Below are positions 1 through 13,168 of a DNA stretch of 58,761 bases, one piece after another. The position numbers were made by a program, and so were the translations under genes. Origin of the DNA: an uncultured Nitrosomonadales bacterium. GTDB lineage: Bacteria; Pseudomonadota; Gammaproteobacteria; Burkholderiales; Gallionellaceae. The first letter of the stretch is position 1; every line of letters starts with the position of its first letter. Below the pieces are notes generated by a model, which searched no databases, was not told the origin of the DNA, and saw only the letters and a program-made list of their open reading frames with translations. Where the stretch lies: assembly GCA_903892645.1 (NCBI GenBank), contig CAITJF010000130.1, positions 1 to 58,761 on the forward strand, given 5' to 3'.

Positions 1-149
1 ATGAAGGCATTATCCGTGCAACCTGGATGTCCCCGGAAGAAATTCGTGCAAGCCAGGCATATCATCGCAGCCCGCTGGTTTTACATTGTGTGGAAGATTG
101 CCTTTCCGGCAAACGCTATCCGCTGGAGCTGCTCGTGCACTATGACTAA
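1..149 (+). CDS. NUDIX hydrolase, C-terminal fragment (5' end outside window)
   Basis: The third reading frame is open from the window edge and ends in TAA at 147-149. The roughly 48 visible residues ([15 protein letters not shown] ... LELLVHYD) look like the C-terminal tail of an NudJ-type NUDIX hydrolase, a family often found directly upstream of mnmA. Its stop overlaps the mnmA start (ATGACTAA), so the two are probably co-transcribed and translationally coupled. The NUDIX box itself lies outside the window, so the family call rests on the tail and on context. Confidence 0.6.
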   Translation, partial: EGIIRATWMSPEEIRASQAYHRSPLVLHCVEDCLSGKRYPLELLVHYD

Positions 150-1221
150 ACGCCGCATCGTGGTCGGCATGTCTGGCGGAGTGGATTCCGCCGTTTCCGC
201 CTTGTTGCTAAATCAGCAGGGCTATGAAGTCACCGGCCTGTTCATGAAGAACTGGGAAGACGACGATGACGACGAGCACTGCTCCTCGCGCGAAGACTTG
301 ATCGATGCGGTCGCAGTTGCCGATGTCATCGGCATTCCCATTGAGGCGGTGAATTTTTCCAAGGAGTACAAGGATCGTGTGTTCAGCTATTTCCTGCGCG
401 AGTACGAAGCCGGACGCACGCCCAACCCGGACATCCTGTGCAACTCCGAAATTAAGTTCAAGGCTTTTCTCGACCATGCCATGCGCTTGGGGGCGGATGC
501 GATTGCCATGGGGCATTACGCGCAGGTACACGAACAGGACAGCTTGTTTCAATTGCTCAAGGCGGACGACGCCAGCAAGGATCAGAGTTATTTTCTGCAC
601 CGCCTGAACCAGGCGCAATTATCCAAAACGATGTTCCCGCTAGGCAAGCTGCTGAAAACCAAGGTGCGAGAGATCGCGCGCAAACACGGCCTTGCCAACC
701 ACGCCAAGCGCGACAGCACCGGCATCTGCTTCATCGGCGAACGCCCGTTCCGCGAATTCCTTAGCCGTTACCTGCCCACCCAGCCCGGTGAGATGCGCAC
801 ACCGGAAGGCAAAGTGGTCGGCCAGCACCAGGGTTTGTCGTTCTATACCTTGGGGCAACGGCAGGGGCTGGGCATAGGCGGAGCAAAAGAATATTCCGGT
901 GAGCCATGGTTTGTGGCGGGCAAGGACATGACCAACAACCGTCTGATTGTTGTGCAGGGCCATGACCACCCCGCACTGCTGAGTAAGAATCTGGATGCGA
1001 TGGAAATGCACTGGATCAGCGGCCATGCACCCGATCTGACACGCGACTACGCCGCCAAGACGCGCTACCGCCAAGCCGATGCGGCATGCCATATCACAAT
1101 GCCATCCGGTGGCACTACGGCATTTTCTTTTCGCGAAGCGCAATGGGCAGTCACACCCGGCCAGTCTGTCGTGGTTTATGATGGAAAAGTTTGCCTGGGC
1201 GGCGGCATTATCACCAAGTAA
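142..1221 (+). CDS. mnmA: tRNA-specific 2-thiouridylase MnmA
   Basis: Cytoplasmic enzyme that puts sulfur on C2 of the wobble uridine of tRNA-Lys, -Glu and -Gln, using persulfide sulfur relayed by TusE or similar carriers. The 359-residue product has the PP-loop SGGVDS at 11-16, the catalytic Cys100 in NPDILCNSE and the second catalytic Cys196 in STGICFIGE, all at the normal family positions. I chose the ATG at 142 because the conserved N-terminus [13 protein letters not shown] begins there. The longer open frame from position 1 only reads the upstream NUDIX gene in the wrong phase. It overlaps that gene by 8 bases. Because MnmA draws on a TusA/TusE relay, it is a possible housekeeping user of sulfur carriers related to those encoded later in the window. 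Confidence 0.96.
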   Translation: MTKRRIVVGMSGGVDSAVSALLLNQQGYEVTGLFMKNWEDDDDDEHCSSREDLIDAVAVADVIGIPIEAVNFSKEYKDRVFSYFLREYEAGRTPNPDILCNSEIKFKAFLDHAMRLGADAIAMGHYAQVHEQDSLFQLLKADDASKDQSYFLHRLNQAQLSKTMFPLGKLLKTKVREIARKHGLANHAKRDSTGICFIGERPFREFLSRYLPTQPGEMRTPEGKVVGQHQGLSFYTLGQRQGLGIGGAKEYSGEPWFVAGKDMTNNRLIVVQGHDHPALLSKNLDAMEMHWISGHAPDLTRDYAAKTRYRQADAACHITMPSGGTTAFSFREAQWAVTPGQSVVVYDGKVCLGGGIITK

Positions 1222-1240
1222 ATCGTAGGCTTTCACGTAA

Positions 1241-2647
<1,407 letters not shown>

Positions 2648-2653
2648 AGCTAC

Positions 2654-3034
2654 CTAAGCCGCTTGTGCGGGGATAGTGTCGCGCTGGGCGATGATGCGGT
2701 TGTGCTCGTCCACATAGACGAGGTGGGGGTGGAATTTCTGCAATTCAAGTTCGGAATACATCGCGTAGGTGGCGATGATTAGGATATCGCCCGGATTGGC
2801 CTTGTGCGCCGCCGCACCGTTCACCGAGATGACACCGGAGCCGCGTTGCGCGCGGATGGCGTAAGTGGTGAAGCGCTCACCGTTGGTGACGTTGTAGATG
2901 TCAATCTGCTGATATTCCTTGATGTCGGCGGCATCCAGCAAATCGTCGTCTATCGCGCACGAGCCTTCGTAATGCAGCTCCGAGCGCGTCACGCGCACAC
3001 GGTGCAGCTTGGATTTGAGCATGATACGTTGCAT
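2654..3034 (-). CDS. panD: Aspartate 1-decarboxylase proenzyme
   Basis: Makes beta-alanine from L-aspartate for pantothenate synthesis. The protein self-cleaves to form a pyruvoyl cofactor. In this 126-residue product the cleavage site is Gly24-Ser25 in EGSC, with Lys9, Tyr-containing IDIYNV and the pocket NGAAAHK in standard places. It is the last gene of the minus-strand run pcnB-folK-panB-panC-panD, 30 bases after panC. An AGGAGAATGACTTA ribosome-binding region precedes the ATG. Confidence 0.95.
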   Translation of the reverse strand: MQRIMLKSKLHRVRVTRSELHYEGSCAIDDDLLDAADIKEYQQIDIYNVTNGERFTTYAIRAQRGSGVISVNGAAAHKANPGDILIIATYAMYSELELQKFHPHLVYVDEHNRIIAQRDTIPAQAA

Positions 3035-3064
3035 TAAGTCATTCTCCTGAAACTGAGGCGCGCA

Positions 3065-4687
<1,623 letters not shown>

Positions 4688-4698
<11 letters not shown>

Positions 4699-5179
4699 GC
4701 GCTATATTCTCCAGTTGCTGTTGCTGGCAGCCTTGCAACGCTTTCTCCGCCGGACCGATGCCGGGAATCACGCAGCCCGGCGCAATCTCCAGCAAGGGGC
4801 GCAGCACGAACGCACGAACGTGCATCTGCGGATGCGGGATGGTCAGGCCGTGTTCATGACAACATAAATCATCATACAGCAACACATCCAGATCCAATGT
4901 ACGCGGCGCGTTGCGGAATTCGCGTGTGCGCCCGCATTCGCGCTCCAGCCCAAGCAGTGCATCCAGCAAGGCGCGCGGACTCAATACCGTTTCCAGTTGC
5001 GCCACCGCGTTGATGAAATCCGGCTGCTCCAGATAACCGACCGGTGCGCTGCGATATAACGAGGAGCGTGCCAGTACCCGAATGTGCGGCAGGCCATCCA
5101 ACGCCTGCAAGGCCCGCAGAACCTGATCTTGTGGATCGTCCAGGTTGCTGCCCAAGCCGATGAAAGCCGTGTGCTTCAT
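4688..5179 (-). CDS. folK: 2-amino-4-hydroxy-6-hydroxymethyldihydropteridine pyrophosphokinase
   Basis: Transfers pyrophosphate from ATP to the pterin precursor of folate. The family signature [14 protein letters not shown] is present near residue 90, and the N-terminus [12 protein letters not shown] is typical, which is why I prefer the ATG at 5179. An in-frame ATG at 5200 would add seven residues and overlap pcnB. The gene begins 13 bases after pcnB and ends inside panB. The product is about 163 residues, the normal size. Confidence 0.93.
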
Positions 5180-5192
5180 TACTCGCCAACCA

Positions 5193-6569
5193 TTACTCAA
5201 TGGGCAGCGCTATCTGAACTGCCTCATCTGGTTGATCTTCTGCCGCTGGTTTGTCTGCTGTGCCCGATTTCTTGCGGCGGCGGCGCTTCTTGGGCACCTC
5301 GTCCGGCTGCAACATTTCGGCGCGACGTTCATCCGATGCATCCTGAAACTCATCCCACCACAAGCCCAAATCCGCATCCACCTCGCCACTCTCGCAACGC
5401 AGCAACAGGAAATCAAAAGCGGCGCGGAAGCGCGGCTGTGACAGCAGACGCACCGGGCGCTGTCCGCCGCGCTGCTCAAAACGCGGCTGCAACAGCCACA
5501 ATTCTTTCATGATCGCGTCGTAACGGCGCGGGATGGACAGTTGCTCGCGTTGCCGATTCAGCACCTCATCCATCGCCGCGTGCAGTGCCGCAACCGGGCG
5601 CTCGCCCGTCTCCTGAAGTATTTTCCACGCGGATAGCACCTCATGCCACAACAGCGCCGCAAACAGGAATGCGGGCGACACCGACTTTTCTTCACTGATA
5701 CGCTGATCGGTATTCTGCAACGCCAGCATGACGAATTTTTCGCCCATCGGCTGCTCCAGGATCACGTCCAGCATCGGCAGCAGGCCATGGTGCAAATCCA
5801 TCTCGCGCAACTTCTTGACGCACTCTACCGCGTGGCCGGACAGCAACAGCTTGAGCATCTCATCCAGCAGGCGCGCCTGCGGCACGTTGCCAAGCAACTC
5901 TTTCATGCCGAAGATAGGCGCGGCAGTGGCGGCATCCAGTTGCATGCCCAGCTTGGCCGACAGGCGCACCGCACGCAGCATGCGCACCGGGTCTTCGCGG
6001 TAGCGTACCGCCGGGTCGCCGATCACACGCAAGATGTTGGCGCGGGTGTCGGCATAGCCATCATGGTAATCAAAAATTTCCTGAGTGGCGGGATCGTAAA
6101 ACAGTGCATTGGCGGTAAAATCGCGCCGCGCCGCATCCTGCTCCTGGTCGCCGAACTCGTTGTCGCGCAACAGGCGCCCATGTTCGTCAGTCTCGGCGTC
6201 TTCCGCCTCGATCATGCGGCGGAAAGTGGAGGTCTCCACCACCTCCTCGCCGAACATCACATGCACCAGACGGAAACGCCGCCCGATGATGCGCGAACGG
6301 CGGAACACGCGGCGCACATCTTCCGGCGTGGCGTTGGTAGCAATATCGAAATCCTTCGGATGGCGGCCAAGCAGTAAGTCGCGCACCGCGCCGCCCACCA
6401 CAAAAGCCTTATAGCCAGCCGCTTGCAGACCATCCGTCACCCTGCGCGCGGCTGAGCTGATGCCGTCACTGCCGACTCCATGCACACCAAAAGGGATTAT
6501 GTGACACTTGCCTTCCACCCGGACTTGGGCGGGCTTGCGGAATACGCGCTGAAACAGTTTTTTTATCAT
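5193..6569 (-). CDS. pcnB: Poly(A) polymerase I
   Basis: Adds poly(A) tails to RNA 3' ends and so promotes decay by exonucleases. The N-terminal nucleotidyltransferase core has VVGGAVRDLLLG followed by the DxD pair in KDFDIATNATPEDV and then RIIGRRFRLVHV. The C-terminus is rich in basic residues (KKRRRRKK), as in betaproteobacterial PcnB. The length of 458 residues fits. It heads the pcnB-folK-panBCD operon. The paralogue CCA-adding enzyme is less likely given the GRRFRLVHV pattern and the basic tail. Confidence 0.92.
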   Translation of the reverse strand: MIKKLFQRVFRKPAQVRVEGKCHIIPFGVHGVGSDGISSAARRVTDGLQAAGYKAFVVGGAVRDLLLGRHPKDFDIATNATPEDVRRVFRRSRIIGRRFRLVHVMFGEEVVETSTFRRMIEAEDAETDEHGRLLRDNEFGDQEQDAARRDFTANALFYDPATQEIFDYHDGYADTRANILRVIGDPAVRYREDPVRMLRAVRLSAKLGMQLDAATAAPIFGMKELLGNVPQARLLDEMLKLLLSGHAVECVKKLREMDLHHGLLPMLDVILEQPMGEKFVMLALQNTDQRISEEKSVSPAFLFAALLWHEVLSAWKILQETGERPVAALHAAMDEVLNRQREQLSIPRRYDAIMKELWLLQPRFEQRGGQRPVRLLSQPRFRAAFDFLLLRCESGEVDADLGLWWDEFQDASDERRAEMLQPDEVPKKRRRRKKSGTADKPAAEDQPDEAVQIALPIE

Positions 6570-6753
6570 CGCCTGCTATGTAATTGAATGCCACGCGAAA
6601 TGTGCGGCATTTAAAGAAGCGCGGATTATACACCCGGCACAAAACTGTGCTTTCCTTCCATGGTTGGCTTGCGCAATGGGTATTGAATAACATGATGGCG
6701 TAAAAAAGGCGCACGGCTGGCGGGCACCTTCGGTCGGTACAAACAGCCGGTGA

Positions 6754-7080
6754 TTAACCCTTCAGGCATCCGCCCATAAATTTCTTGCGCTCATCGCCTT
6801 TCAGCGCTTTCTCCTTGGCTTCCTTGTTGCAGTTCTTCATTTTTTCGTGCTGCGCGGATTTTTTGTCCGCCAGTGCTGCGTCAGCTTTCTTTTCAGCGGG
6901 TGCTTCGGCCTTCTTGCTCAAGCATTCCTTCATGAACGCCTTGCGTTCATCGCCTTTCAAAGCTTTCTCCTTGGCATCCTTGTTGCAGTTCTTCATTTTT
7001 TCCTGCTGCGCCCCGGCAAAAGCGGGAGCGGATGCGGTAAACAGCAACCCCATACATGCGAGTGCGATCAGTTTTTTCAT
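6754..7080 (-). CDS. Exported PsiF-repeat protein
   Basis: A 108-residue secreted protein. It has a signal peptide (MKKLIALACMGLLFTASAPAFA) and then two copies of a roughly 33-residue PsiF repeat, each with the pattern KMKNCNK-AKEKALKGDERK-FM-CL. The repeats flank a Lys/Ala-rich linker. PsiF is named as a phosphate-starvation-inducible periplasmic protein in enterobacteria, and its molecular role is unknown. AAGGGG lies 7 bases before the ATG. The two repeats are nearly identical in DNA, which suggests recent internal duplication. A run of six Ts on the coding strand (plus-strand A-run near 6704) after a GC-rich stretch may be its terminator. Confidence 0.85.
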   Translation of the reverse strand: MKKLIALACMGLLFTASAPAFAGAQQEKMKNCNKDAKEKALKGDERKAFMKECLSKKAEAPAEKKADAALADKKSAQHEKMKNCNKEAKEKALKGDERKKFMGGCLKG

Positions 7081-7304
7081 TGCATTCCCCTTTGAATATA
7101 GTTAAGTTTGGCAAGTTGTTTCAACTCAGGCAACGCTTCCGTCGCTAGTTTTGCTAGACAGGAAACTTTATTATTATAATGCAGCAAGGGGATTGCAACC
7201 TCTTCCATTAACCCTATTCTGTGGTTGATTCTGTTTTCATAAATGAATGCCACAAAACAACCCAGGGAAGTCATTCGAGATGTGAAGTTAGAGGTTGCCA
7301 GATT

Positions 7305-7384
7305 GCCACTCATCCGAAAATTCTGCCGTTCATCCTGCCAATTTGCCAGTTATCCAAAAACTCAACCATTCGTCCCATAAGCGT
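7305..7384. repeat. 20-bp degenerate tandem repeat, about four units
   Basis: Units begin at 7305, 7325, 7345 and 7365 with exactly 20-bp spacing. They read GCCACTCATCC, GCCGTTCATCC, GCCAGTTATCC and ACCATTCGTCC, each followed by an A/T-rich half. The array lies in the 360-base gap between the divergent PsiF-repeat gene and the small membrane protein gene. There are no spacers, so it is not a CRISPR. Function is unknown; a microsatellite-like sequence or a protein-binding array are both possible. Confidence 0.6.
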
Positions 7385-7453
7385 TTGACCTTTGTGAGAT
7401 TAAACTCCAATATATAACCACTTCACAACAAACAAAGTATTTTGGATCTAAAG

Positions 7454-7654
7454 ATGAAAAAAGGGATAAGAGGCAGCTTCCCTATCGACAACAAAACAAT
7501 ATTGGAGCGCTTGCAAATGACTACCACATTTATCGGCATCATCATCACAGCCCTTGCCATTGAAGTAGACAAGGTAACGCAATACAAACACTACGGCTTT
7601 CCACTGATTGCTCTTGTGGGTGTGCTGACAGTCATCGTTTCCATCGTGTTGTAG
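7454..7654 (+). CDS. Small membrane protein of unknown function
   Basis: A 66-residue product with a short charged N-terminus and two hydrophobic stretches (TTTFIGIIITALAIEV and FPLIALVGVLTVIVSIVL), so probably two membrane helices. I recognise no family. I chose the ATG at 7454, where GGA sits 6 bases upstream; a TTG at 7442 would add four residues. Base use here is more A/T-rich than in neighbouring genes, and the same holds for the next gene, so this segment may be recently acquired. Confidence 0.5.
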   Translation: MKKGIRGSFPIDNKTILERLQMTTTFIGIIITALAIEVDKVTQYKHYGFPLIALVGVLTVIVSIVL

Positions 7655-7721
7655 CATATAACAATATTTGGCTTACTCTGACAGGTAAAGTTTAACTTAA
7701 TAATCAACAAGGAATTTGATC

Positions 7722-8147
7722 TTGAAAAGCAATATTCTTTTTACAATTGCAGGGCTATTGTCATTTTTGTCATCTGCTGCAATCGCAGACACACCCTTTA
7801 CTGAACAACATAGTTTGGAAAAAATGATCCGGGCAAATACTGAACAAAAACTTGCAGCAGAGGCTAAAAAATACGCTCAAATAATTGCACTTGCTGGAGA
7901 CAGACAAGATGAGTTGGCAAAAAGAAAAAATGAAGTTACCAGTACTTATAAAAAATGGCACAACTTAAGACTTGCTGTGGAGACATCCCCCAACAAAGCA
8001 AATTTGAATGATTTTAGGGCGGTTGAAGCAGCTGCACAGGCATACTCAGAAGCTAACAAGGCGTTTATCGACTTGCAGAAAGATATCCTCATGAACGCCA
8101 ATGTTTCATTTAAGGATCAAGCAGCATATCTGATTGTTACGCGGTAA
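7722..8147 (+). CDS. Exported protein of unknown function
   Basis: A 141-residue product with a clear signal peptide (hydrophobic ILFTIAGLLSFLSSAAIA, likely cleaved before DTPF) and a mature part predicted to be helical and charged (LEKMIRANTEQKLAAEAKKYAQ). TTG at 7722 is the best start because AAGGA lies 8 bases upstream; no ATG is available. No family recognised. It follows the small membrane protein by about 70 bases on the same strand and shares its A/T-rich composition. Confidence 0.55.
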   Translation: MKSNILFTIAGLLSFLSSAAIADTPFTEQHSLEKMIRANTEQKLAAEAKKYAQIIALAGDRQDELAKRKNEVTSTYKKWHNLRLAVETSPNKANLNDFRAVEAAAQAYSEANKAFIDLQKDILMNANVSFKDQAAYLIVTR

Positions 8148-8286
8148 TTTTTTCTGGATTAACGAAGCTGGGCATCTTATAGCAACTCCAGAGCACTTTC
8201 CGGGGGTGATTTTTCACCAGGCCAGAGCTGCTACTGCGGCGCTCGGCCAATCTGGAGTTCATTCTTGAAGGTCCGCTTGGCACTTT

Positions 8287-8310
8287 GCAGACATTTCGTC
8301 AAATGTCTGC
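8287..8310. terminator. Perfect inverted repeat, possible terminator
   Basis: GCAGACATTT, loop CGTC, then AAATGTCTGC: a perfect 10-bp stem followed on the plus strand by TTTACATT. It sits between the end of the exported-protein gene (plus) and the end of the convergent methyltransferase gene (minus), the usual place for a shared terminator. The T-run is short, so a protein-binding palindrome is an alternative. Confidence 0.45.
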
Positions 8311-8320
8311 TTTACATTCA

Positions 8321-8980
8321 CTAGTTGTGCAGTGTCAGCAGGAAGATATTTTCCTGCAACCGGCTCAGGCCGCGTTCTTGAAAGCGCGGATTTTGCGCCA
8401 GCACGTCCAGTTGCGCCAGCAGGCGTATCTCGGCGTGCTCGCGGTAGAGCGCCTCTACTTCGCCCGCAGAAACCGCAAACGGTGGGCCCGGCATTTCCGG
8501 CTGGAGATAGTCAAAAGTAATGAGCAGGATTTGCGTTGCGGGTGGCAGGATGCTCAGCAGGTGGCGTGCATAACGTTCGCGCATTCCTGGCGGCAGCGCG
8601 ACCAGTGATGCGCGGTCGTACACCGCGCTCACTTTCGCTAGGTCGTCTTTGCCCAAGTCGAAAAAATCGCCGCACAGGATGCGGGTGCCATTCGTTTCGC
8701 AGTGATCGAATTTTTCGCTGATAACGTGATGCGGGGTGTAGCCGTTTTCCTTGAAGAACGCTTGTACCGCGATTGCACTCAATTCCACACCCAGCACTGA
8801 ATGCCCCTGTTTGCGTAGCCATAGCATGTCGCGGCTTTTGCCGCACAGCGGCACGAACACCTCGCTGCCGTAGGCAAGATGTAATTTCTGCCAGTATTGG
8901 GGCAAATATGGATTGATCTCGTTTTGGTGAAAACCGGTCTCTTCCCGCTCCCAACGCTCCAGCCAAAAATCTTTTTCCAT
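8321..8980 (-). CDS. tpm: Thiopurine S-methyltransferase
   Basis: SAM-dependent methyltransferase. In bacteria this family methylates selenium and tellurium oxyanions and thiol compounds. The 219-residue product starts with MEKDFWLERWEREETGFHQ, the conserved N-terminus of the family, which sets the start at 8980; the open frame continues 50 codons further upstream without homology. The SAM-binding region is VFVPLCGKSRDMLWLRKQGH, followed by GVELS, and the acidic motif LCGDFFDL comes later. It is a monocistronic gene facing away from the hydrogenase region. Confidence 0.92.
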   Translation of the reverse strand: MEKDFWLERWEREETGFHQNEINPYLPQYWQKLHLAYGSEVFVPLCGKSRDMLWLRKQGHSVLGVELSAIAVQAFFKENGYTPHHVISEKFDHCETNGTRILCGDFFDLGKDDLAKVSAVYDRASLVALPPGMRERYARHLLSILPPATQILLITFDYLQPEMPGPPFAVSAGEVEALYREHAEIRLLAQLDVLAQNPRFQERGLSRLQENIFLLTLHN

Positions 8981-9202
8981 CTTTATACCCCAGCCAGCAT
9001 TATTCAAGAAACGACGGATGAACAGATAAAAAACCAGCCATACTTCGACAGGTTTAACGAGGCTGTACCAAGCACAACAATGTTTTTTGGTGATTGGATA
9101 CTTCACATTCGTCATGCGTACAGTGTGCATATTTTCGCAGCTGGGTGCAAGCGCCGCTCTGATGGCAGGCAGAGGGGGATCACAGGGGGTAGGTGGCTCA
9201 CA

Positions 9203-9322
9203 TCAGCTGCCGTAACCCTGATGTGCGAGTTTTTCGATGTTATGCACTAGGCAGTACAAATACCATTGCGTGTTCACCTTGGTGTGATCTCTGAGCGTGA
9301 TCGGCATGTTCCTGAAAGCGGA
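9203..9322 (-). pseudogene. Transposase C-terminal relic (IS1182/IS5-like)
   Basis: On the minus strand the frame SAFRNMPITLRDHTKVNTQW-YLYCLVHNIEKLAHQGYGS ends in TGA (plus 9203-9205). It reads like the last 40 or so residues of a DDE transposase, with the typical YCLVHNIEKLAH ending. An in-frame stop lies just upstream, and the rest of the element is missing. It sits about 45-60 bases beyond the 3' end of hynL and so marks one edge of the hydrogenase region. The exact IS family is uncertain. Confidence 0.65.
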
Positions 9323-9367
9323 TCAATTTGCGGTTTTTATTTTGATCCGGAAGCAAAACACTCTTCC

Positions 9368-11148
<1,781 letters not shown>

Positions 11149-11149
<1 letters not shown>

Positions 11150-11264
11150 GATGCATTTTCCTCAACTATTGATCCGGCATCAAAAAAGTATGAGGCCGTT
11201 AAGCCCCTCTCCCTTACCCTCTCCCGCTTACGGGAGAGGGGATTGGTGATGCGTTTTCCTCAAC
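11149..11264. repeat. Palindromic repeat insertion with 18-bp target duplication
   Basis: TGATGCATTTTCCTCAAC (11149-11166) and TGATGCGTTTTCCTCAAC (11247-11264) flank an 80-bp insert. The insert contains a perfect hairpin: CCCTCTCCCG (11217-11226), loop CTTA, CGGGAGAGGG (11231-11240). On the minus strand the copy next to hynL reads GAA AAT GCA TCA TGA, which would end Isp2 in an ATGA overlap with the hynL start. The distal copy now runs on into the insert, which supplies Isp2 with a new C-terminus and stop. Confidence 0.8.
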
Positions 11265-12512
11265 GAGATACTGAGCCAGCAATTCGGTGAGCCCGACCAC
11301 TTCGATCTTCATGTGGTAATGCTCAAGAGCTTCTTCAATCACGATGCGGCAGTTGGCGCAGGCGGTGACCAGCGTCTGCACGCCGGTGGCTTCGATCTGC
11401 CCCTTCTTGATCTTGAAAACCTGCAAGCGTAACGGTTCGGCGCGTGTGATGGCCGAGACGCCGCCACCGCCACCGCAGCACCAATTCATCACTCCGGCAT
11501 CGGGCATTTCGCGAAAATCCGCGGCGATTTCGGACAGCAAGCGGCGCGGCTGCTCCACCACCCCGCCGCGCCGGGCGATCTGGCAGGGATCGTGATAAGT
11601 CAGCGGACGATTATCCTTGCCCCTGGTCTTGAGTTTGCCAGCCGCGCGCAGTTCGTCCAGCACTTCGAGGATATGCTTGACCTCGAAGCCGAAGGGTCTG
11701 CCCATCAGGTTCGGCCCTTCCCAGCGCAGGGCGGTGAAGGCATGGCCGCATTCCGGGCTGATCACGCACTTGACCTTCAGGCGCTCGGCTGCCACCACGA
11801 TGCGGCTGACGATCTCGCGCGCCAGATCGGAAGAGCCGATCTGGATGCCGCTGTTGGTCGCTTCGAACGCGTCCGATGCCAGCGTCCAGCTCACCCCGGC
11901 CTGTTTGAAGATGCGGCTGAGCGCGGACAGGTATTCGGGAAAGTTGATGATCTCCATCGAGGACATCAACACCAGGTAGTCCGCGCCCTCGCGTTCCACC
12001 GGCACCTCGATGCCGGTGTCGGCCTGCACGTGTTTGATCTGCGCCTGCACCGCCGGCCACTTGATGCCCATCGGGCTGCCGATGGTGATGGCGCGTGTCG
12101 TCGCGGCGATCAGGTCTTCCGGCGCATGTCCCGAGGCTGCCATGCCTTCGCGCATCTTGCGGATCATGTAGGTGAGATCATTGCCCACCGGACACACCAT
12201 GGAACAACATCCGCACAGCGTGCAGCTGTCATAGACCAGCGGCTCCCACTCCGTCAGCTCCTCGTCCGTCACCGGTTTGGACAGACTGAGCAGTTTGCCC
12301 AAGCTGCCCAGCAGGGTGTATTCCTGCTGCCAGACGCGGCGCAACGGTTCCAGTTTGTGGATCGGCGTGTATTTTGCCTCGCCGGTTTCGGTGTAGAACA
12401 GGCACGCCTCGGCACACAGTCCGCAATGCACACAACTGGAGAAGAAGCTGGCAATCGGTGCGTCAATCACTTCCTTGAAAGCGTTGATGCCTTTGCTCAG
12501 GGATGCAGTCAC
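11214..12512 (-). CDS. isp2: Hydrogenase-linked HdrD-like iron-sulfur protein Isp2
   Basis: A 432-residue heterodisulfide-reductase-D-like subunit thought to carry electrons between HynS and the membrane cytochrome Isp1. Two 4Fe-4S ferredoxin motifs lie at the N-terminus (Cys27/30/33/37 and Cys97/100/103/107). CCG-type domains follow, including the CCGGGGG motif. Start and Isp1 stop overlap as ATGA. The last 11 residues (PIPSPVSGRG region) come from an inserted palindromic repeat, so they are not ancestral. It is a paralogue of DsrK, encoded at 48.4 kb. Confidence 0.9.
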   Translation of the reverse strand: MTASLSKGINAFKEVIDAPIASFFSSCVHCGLCAEACLFYTETGEAKYTPIHKLEPLRRVWQQEYTLLGSLGKLLSLSKPVTDEELTEWEPLVYDSCTLCGCCSMVCPVGNDLTYMIRKMREGMAASGHAPEDLIAATTRAITIGSPMGIKWPAVQAQIKHVQADTGIEVPVEREGADYLVLMSSMEIINFPEYLSALSRIFKQAGVSWTLASDAFEATNSGIQIGSSDLAREIVSRIVVAAERLKVKCVISPECGHAFTALRWEGPNLMGRPFGFEVKHILEVLDELRAAGKLKTRGKDNRPLTYHDPCQIARRGGVVEQPRRLLSEIAADFREMPDAGVMNWCCGGGGGVSAITRAEPLRLQVFKIKKGQIEATGVQTLVTACANCRIVIEEALEHYHMKIEVVGLTELLAQYLVEENASPIPSPVSGRG

Positions 12513-13168
12513 GAGGCCACTCCTTTCCTAGCGAACAAATCGCCGTTGTACCAGCGCGAGATGAACAAGGAGAAGGTGTGGAACAGTTTGGTGAACGGCA
12601 GCAATACCAGCAACAACTCTATCGAGAACAGGTGCAGCGCCAGCATCAGGGTGTATTCCAGCAATAGGTGGTGATAGGCCAGATAGCCGGTCAGCAATGG
12701 CAGAAGCGTCACCGTCCAAGCCAGGTAATCACCGATACCGGATAACATGCGCTTCACCAGGTTGTTGAGCCGGTGCGCCAGCAGGGTGCCCAAAGCTGCC
12801 ATCGCCGCCACCGCCAAGGCATCAACCAGCGCTGCAGGCAGCCCGGGCCAGCTGAGCCCCGTCATGCTGCGGATGAATTCGATGTGCGGCGCAAAAAAGA
12901 AGATCGTCACCAACAGTCCAAGATGGAACACATATCCGCCGATGTAAGTCACCGGGTCGTGTTTCAGCATGCCTTCTGGTGGTAGCGAGCGCGTGACCAT
13001 GGTGCGCCAGCCGCTGCCGGGTCTGGCCGCGCGAGGCTTTGCCAGATCGGCCTTGCGACCGAGCCCGAAGATCTCGAACAGGCGCAGCACGACACCCGCG
13101 ACGCACAGCATCAACGCCCAGTTCAACGCGCTGCCGCGCGCGAAAGTCAGGAGATCGAGATGGCTCAT
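12509..13168 (-). CDS. isp1: Hydrogenase membrane cytochrome b subunit Isp1
   Basis: A 219-residue integral membrane protein of the NarI/DsrM-like cytochrome b family, with about five hydrophobic helices and several helix histidines (YVFHLGLL, TLLAHRLNN, LAYHHLLLEY, LALHLFSIELL) that could bind haem b. It is expected to pass electrons from HynSL and Isp2 to the quinone pool. The start MSHLDLLTFARG overlaps the hynS stop as ATGA, so the longer open frame upstream is spurious. It also overlaps isp2 by four bases. Confidence 0.9.
   Translation of the reverse strand: MSHLDLLTFARGSALNWALMLCVAGVVLRLFEIFGLGRKADLAKPRAARPGSGWRTMVTRSLPPEGMLKHDPVTYIGGYVFHLGLLVTIFFFAPHIEFIRSMTGLSWPGLPAALVDALAVAAMAALGTLLAHRLNNLVKRMLSGIGDYLAWTVTLLPLLTGYLAYHHLLLEYTLMLALHLFSIELLLVLLPFTKLFHTFSLFISRWYNGDLFARKGVAS

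Noticed and set aside
1-141. N-terminal extension of MnmA from position 1
   Set aside because: These bases encode the tail of a NUDIX hydrolase in another frame; MnmA homology starts at 142.
8981-9130. 50-residue N-terminal extension of the thiopurine methyltransferase
   Set aside because: The family N-terminus MEKDFWLERW begins at 8980; the extension is unconserved.
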